Position numbers and translations under genes: made by a program
Source of the DNA: Chloroflexota bacterium
GTDB taxonomy: Bacteria > Chloroflexota > Dehalococcoidia > UBA2979
Assembly: GCA_002725365.1 (NCBI GenBank)
Contig: PBOW01000092.1
Coordinates: forward strand, 1-8,264
Length of the DNA stretch: 8,264 bases
Reading direction: 5' to 3'
The notes under the pieces: model-generated
The model's database searches: none
Seen by the model: only the letters and a program-made list of their open reading frames with translations
Told to the model about the DNA's origin: nothing
Shown here: in pieces, positions 5,251 through 8,264 of the stretch
How the letters are laid out: each line of letters starts with the position of its first letter
Position numbering within the stretch: the first letter of the stretch is position 1

Positions 5251-6525
5251 CTACCCATTCACCTTTTGGTTGACTACAGCTTGATCAGGAAATTCGCCTG
5301 TCCGTAGAAGAAATTGTAAGGCCGGGCTGAGGATGGCATATATCAGGAATATCACGATCCAAAGAGCACTAGGCCCAACGAACAATATCCGTTCGCCCGT
5401 GGTATCCGCTACGATCCCGAAACCAAGATTCATAAAGGCCATAAAACCCGCTGCCAGCATGATATAAAAAGCCATCAAACGTCCACGATACTCATCTTTA
5501 ACCACCTGCTGAATGAGTGTGGCAGAGAGTGCCATGTACGGTGCTTGCGTCGCACCCGATAAGAAGCCTCCAAACACCGCAACTGCCGTGTTCTGTGCTG
5601 TCCCAATAATCAGTAGTGCGATACCACTGCCTAAGCCGGATACCAACAGGGCTCTCCCGCGGGTTTTCCCGTCGGTAATGGTCGAGACGGCCAGAGTAGC
5701 CACGAGTGCACCGACGCCAACACCTACTGAAATCGCAGCAAATGTTGAACTACCAGATCCGATTTCATCAGAAAGTCCTGGCAAAAGAGAATCAAAAGCC
5801 ATAGTGAATCCGCAATGGACCCCAATGAGGGAAAGGACCAGCACCAGTCTGAAATCTGACGCTATATATTTGGCAGCGTCGACCATCGGGCTCACGATAT
5901 CAAACACTTCGCCGTCTATCGGTAGCGCTCGCACACTTGGACGCCACTGGATTCTAAACAGTTGGTATCCAGCTAGAAGAAAGAACACTGATGTGAGCAT
6001 AAAGACCCAGCCGGTACCATCGTCAAGGATAGCCATCATGACGCCTCCTAAAAACGGACCAATCACCTTAGACCCGTGTCTAGCTATACCTCGGAATGAC
6101 ACAGCCGAAAGCAGATGTTCCTTGGGTACAAGGCTAGGGATAATCGCCTCTGAGGCCGGAGTCACTGCCGACATTGCCACTCCCTGCAAAACCGCCAATA
6201 CCACTATGTGCCACATCGTTACTGCACCTGATAGCGTCAGCACCGCAAGAACAAATGAGACAAGTGCACCGAACAACGCTGAGGCCATGGCCATATAACG
6301 CCGATCGAGGCGATCCGCGAGAGTCCCCGCTACTGGACCGAGGAACAACATTGGTGCCATCCCTCCAAAGGTTACCCAGCCCACATTGCTCGAAGATCCT
6401 GTCAACTCAAATATGAGCCACCCGCGGCCGAGCAAAGAAGCCCAACCAGCAGCCGATGTTAGAACATAGTTATAGAAAAGTTTCCTGAAGTCAGAGTGAA
6501 GTAAAGCAGGGAATTTTTCCAGCAT
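5251..6525 (-). CDS. MFS transporter, MFS_3/EntS-like exporter type
   Basis: This 424-residue integral inner-membrane protein has about twelve hydrophobic segments. The N-terminus FRKLFYNYVLTSAAGWAS and the phrase LIFELTGSSSNVGW are typical of the MFS_3 group, which includes the enterobactin exporter EntS and macrolide-efflux relatives. Motif A, GTLADRLDRR, lies at 67-76 between helices 2 and 3. The second-half counterpart DEYRGRLMAFY is at 344-354. A longer polar loop at about 192-222 separates the two six-helix halves. The family mostly exports small hydrophobic or chelating molecules by proton antiport; the direction and substrate here are not known. The ATG at 6525 has AGGTGAG about 8 bases upstream. 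It sits between crotonase (48-bp gap) and amidase (8-bp gap) in one probable operon. Its GC content is visibly higher than that of the enolase-superfamily gene. No Fur-like site was seen before this operon. Confidence 0.92.
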   Translation of the reverse strand: MLEKFPALLHSDFRKLFYNYVLTSAAGWASLLGRGWLIFELTGSSSNVGWVTFGGMAPMLFLGPVAGTLADRLDRRYMAMASALFGALVSFVLAVLTLSGAVTMWHIVVLAVLQGVAMSAVTPASEAIIPSLVPKEHLLSAVSFRGIARHGSKVIGPFLGGVMMAILDDGTGWVFMLTSVFFLLAGYQLFRIQWRPSVRALPIDGEVFDIVSPMVDAAKYIASDFRLVLVLSLIGVHCGFTMAFDSLLPGLSDEIGSGSSTFAAISVGVGVGALVATLAVSTITDGKTRGRALLVSGLGSGIALLIIGTAQNTAVAVFGGFLSGATQAPYMALSATLIQQVVKDEYRGRLMAFYIMLAAGFMAFMNLGFGIVADTTGERILFVGPSALWIVIFLIYAILSPALQFLLRTGEFPDQAVVNQKVNG

Positions 6526-6573
6526 GAATTAGGCTCACCTACGCAAAAAAATGATGTTCAGTAAGAGTCGAAT

Positions 6574-7419
6574 TTAGCTCGTTCCCTCAGAAACTTTCTT
6601 TGCAAGCTCACTCATATATTCGACATCATGGAAGCGTGAATCTCGTTTTTCTCCCATCGCCAGCAGCGCCTCCCGATGCTGCGTCGTCTTACGAGCATTA
6701 GCAAAATGATCGCTGGATCTCCTCCACACCGAAGAGACATCAGTGGCTGCCAGATCATCCCAAATCATTCTCTTAATAGTTGACAGGGTGGAAATAGGGT
6801 TGGCAGCGATTTGAGCGCCAAGCTCTAGAGCGGCTGGCACTAATTCCTCGGGCTCATAAAGTTTTCGAACAAGTCCAAGCTCAAGTGCTTCCTGCGCATT
6901 GTAAATTTTTCCAGTAAGCATCATTTCGCGCGCTTTGTGTAAACCAATAATATGGGGAAGCGTCCAGCTACTCCCTACTTCAGGAGTCAGACCGATTGCC
7001 GCAAAACGCATGGAAAATCTCGCCTCCGTCGAGGCAAGTAACATGTCATACAAAAGTGGACCCGTTAAACCGATCCCAACCGATACCCCGTTTATTGCTC
7101 CAATAATCGGTTTGGACTCCATGATGAATACTGGGTCAAACGGAGTTCCATCGTCCCGTTCTTCACGAGCAGAGCCAGCACTACCACCATTCTCAAAAGT
7201 AGCATTGAATCCACCTATATCAGCTCCAGCGCTGTATGCGCGCCCGTTACCCGTGCTGACAATAGCACCAACCGACGGGTCGGCATTTGCGTCCTCAATG
7301 GCGCGGCGAAATTCAGAATACATGGTCCCATTGAACGCGTTAAGAGAATTTGGCCTATTGAAGCGAATCAGTTTGACTCGCCCGTGCTGTTCTACTTCAA
7401 GTGTCTCCCACTCGGTCAT
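6574..7419 (-). CDS. Enoyl-CoA hydratase/isomerase (crotonase) family protein, isomerase-like active site
   Basis: This 281-residue crotonase-fold protein acts on acyl-CoA thioesters in the cytoplasm. The oxyanion-hole segments are present: GRAYSAGADI near residues 60-69 and AINGVSVGIGL near 108-118. By alignment with rat mitochondrial hydratase, the two catalytic Glu positions (144 and 164) are Thr and Phe here. A single Glu, E147, stands in LTPEVGSSWTLP, the place used by delta3-delta2 enoyl-CoA isomerases of the PEGxSS type. An isomerase or related role is therefore likelier than water addition. The loop around residues 76-95 is long and charged (AREERDDG). ATG at 7419 is preferred: GAGGGG lies 6 bases upstream, whereas an in-frame TTG at 7434 overlaps that site. 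It is the first gene of the probable operon with the transporter and amidase. The upstream stretch 7420-7492 holds a TATAAT-like GATAAT but no matching -35. Confidence 0.92.
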   Translation of the reverse strand: MTEWETLEVEQHGRVKLIRFNRPNSLNAFNGTMYSEFRRAIEDANADPSVGAIVSTGNGRAYSAGADIGGFNATFENGGSAGSAREERDDGTPFDPVFIMESKPIIGAINGVSVGIGLTGPLLYDMLLASTEARFSMRFAAIGLTPEVGSSWTLPHIIGLHKAREMMLTGKIYNAQEALELGLVRKLYEPEELVPAALELGAQIAANPISTLSTIKRMIWDDLAATDVSSVWRRSSDHFANARKTTQHREALLAMGEKRDSRFHDVEYMSELAKKVSEGTS

Positions 7420-7492
7420 ACTTCCACCCCTCAATTGGTATTATCCTTTACGAACCGGACTACGTTAGTGTAAGGCGATTGCCGAATCAAAG

Positions 7493-7660
7493 GTGGATAA
7501 AATTAATTTCGATGCTCACACAGTCACTCTCATTGCTGCTGCACTTCCCGCGATAGTTTTCTATAACGTGATCCGAGAACGGTCGGAACTAATAAGACAA
7601 ATAGGCGCCGTTATCGTGTGGTTGATAGTGCTTTGGATACTTCGGTTTATCTTCACCTGA
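7493..7660 (+). CDS. Small (55-residue) two-helix membrane protein
   Basis: An uninterrupted plus-strand frame of 55 codons encodes a short polar N-terminus (DKINFDAHT), a hydrophobic segment at about residues 10-27 (VTLIAAALPAIVFYNVI), a charged loop RERSELIRQ at 28-36, and a second strongly hydrophobic, Trp-rich segment at about 37-54. This membrane-hairpin pattern with a basic loop is unlikely to arise by chance in a non-coding gap. The start is uncertain. GTG at 7493 overlaps an AAAGGTGG Shine-Dalgarno-like sequence, which would be ideally spaced for a rare ATT start at 7502. The gene lies between the divergent crotonase operon and the convergent SDR gene and overlaps the SDR stop by 8 bp. 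No function is recognised. Confidence 0.6.
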   Translation: MDKINFDAHTVTLIAAALPAIVFYNVIRERSELIRQIGAVIVWLIVLWILRFIFT

Positions 7661-8264
7661 ATCTATCGGAAAATTTTTCAGAGAACTCCCACAGCTGTTC
7701 GCCCGCTGTCCGGTCTTGTCCCAACACTGAACTGGTCTGGATATTGCTGTCATACAGATACTCACCACCCACTTCAGCCATATCTGGATGCACCGCGGCA
7801 TAGCACTGAGTAGCTGCACCTTGTGCCAAAGATTTAAACACTAACCATTCGCCAACTTTAGCGCCTATCTGAATGACTGGATTAATAAAGTGTCGGACAA
7901 GTTCTGTCCTAATTACACCCGGGTGTATAGCATTTGCTGTTCTAGATGTCCCCGCAAATTGATGGTTGAGTTCTCGAGCGAACAACAGATTTGCCAACTT
8001 CGACTGCCCATACGATCTCCACTTTTGATAATCTTCCTTGTGATTCAAGGCACTGAAATCTAGTCCTCCAGTATAGGTACGTCTATGCGCACTGCTCGAC
8101 AGCACTACTACTCTCCCATCCGGCACCAAGTGATCGATCAACGAATTCACAAATATGAAATGGCCCAGATGATTGGTCAAAAATTGCGCTTCCATTCCAT
8201 ATTTTTCTTCATATGTAGGTAATCCCATAACCCCAGCGTTAGCTATCACAGCCGACACATTTAC
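7653..8264 (-). CDS. Short-chain dehydrogenase/reductase, retinol dehydrogenase/WWOX-like (N-terminus beyond the window)
   Basis: The last 203 residues of a classical SDR are present; the Rossmann half with the TGxxxGxG cofactor motif lies past the right edge. Residue numbers are counted within the fragment. It opens on strand 4 with VNVSAVIANAG (NAG at 9-11), followed by TNHLGHF with the structural Asn N31. Next come the strand-5 serines (VVVLSSSAH, 56-58) and the catalytic YGQSK (Y85, K89). SKLANLLFARELN and IHPGVIRTEL are characteristic of the retinol dehydrogenase/WWOX branch. These enzymes reduce or oxidise carbonyl and hydroxyl groups of hydrophobic substrates with NADP(H); the physiological substrate is unknown. 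A GTG at 8258 is in frame but cannot be the true start because it would omit the cofactor-binding half. The stop codon lies inside the convergent small membrane protein gene. Confidence 0.92.
   Translation of the reverse strand, partial: VNVSAVIANAGVMGLPTYEEKYGMEAQFLTNHLGHFIFVNSLIDHLVPDGRVVVLSSSAHRRTYTGGLDFSALNHKEDYQKWRSYGQSKLANLLFARELNHQFAGTSRTANAIHPGVIRTELVRHFINPVIQIGAKVGEWLVFKSLAQGAATQCYAAVHPDMAEVGGEYLYDSNIQTSSVLGQDRTAGEQLWEFSEKFSDRFR

Noticed and set aside
5513..6298. Long plus-strand open frame of 261 codons
   Set aside because: It lies wholly antisense to the MFS transporter gene, and its product is rich in Pro, Thr and Ser with no domain or membrane logic. The minus frame has clear MFS motifs.
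7420..7434. TTG start for the crotonase five codons upstream
   Set aside because: Those codons spell out the GAGGGG ribosome binding site that serves ATG 7419.
6935..7468. Plus-strand open frame of 177 codons
   Set aside because: It is antisense to the crotonase gene, which has recognisable active-site motifs; the plus-frame product resembles nothing and is low in conserved structure.
7589..7819. Minus-strand 76-codon frame
   Set aside because: It is an out-of-frame shadow of the SDR gene and the small plus-strand membrane gene.
1..8264. CRISPR arrays, insertion sequences, tRNA or rRNA genes, phage genes
   Set aside because: I saw no regularly spaced repeats, no transposase-like frame, no terminal inverted repeats with target duplications and no tRNA or rRNA sequence.

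Overview
The window is a compact, gene-dense stretch of a bacterial chromosome of intermediate base composition. It carries nine clear protein genes, one further small gene that is easy to overlook, and a very short possible leader ORF. There are no RNA genes, insertion sequences, CRISPR arrays or phage genes. The families present (mandelate-racemase-like enolase superfamily, amidase, crotonase, classical SDR, FAD oxidoreductase, DUF3303-like protein) and the very tight packing suggest a free-living heterotroph, perhaps an uncultured marine lineage such as SAR202 Chloroflexota or a proteobacterium. That placement is inference; no marker gene in the window settles it.

Left block (57-2528, minus strand). 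A single-domain FAD/NAD(P)-dependent oxidoreductase with a cysteine-rich tail is followed by an overlapping 64-residue two-helix membrane protein. Then come a tandem ferredoxin-like (dimeric alpha/beta barrel type) protein and a small DUF3303-like protein. The head of this block has the clearest regulation in the window. A near-consensus sigma70-type promoter (TTGAGA, 17 bp, TATCAT) has its spacer filled by a 25-bp inverted repeat that matches the Fur 19-mer at 16 of 19 positions. The short 5' UTR then carries a perfect 7-bp hairpin whose 3' arm contains most of the Shine-Dalgarno sequence. The block is therefore predicted to be iron-repressed, with a possible second control at translation.

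Centre (2529-3841, plus strand). Diverging from the left block is a mandelate-racemase/muconate-lactonizing family enzyme. It keeps the KxH lysine and three acidic metal ligands but appears to have lost the His-Asp dyad. A 14-codon ORF with a strong RBS sits just upstream.

Right block (3830-7419, minus strand). Crotonase, then an MFS exporter-like transporter (48-bp gap), then an amidase-signature hydrolase (8-bp gap) form a probable operon. The crotonase active site looks like an enoyl-CoA isomerase. The amidase 3' end overlaps the 3' end of the racemase-like gene by 12 bp. Together these suggest uptake or efflux and breakdown of an amide- or acid-containing small molecule, but no substrate can be read from sequence.

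Right edge (7493-8264). A 55-residue two-helix membrane protein on the plus strand overlaps tail-to-tail by 8 bp with an SDR oxidoreductase of the retinol-dehydrogenase/WWOX type, whose N-terminal Rossmann half lies beyond the window. All intergenic spaces are shorter than 300 bases.
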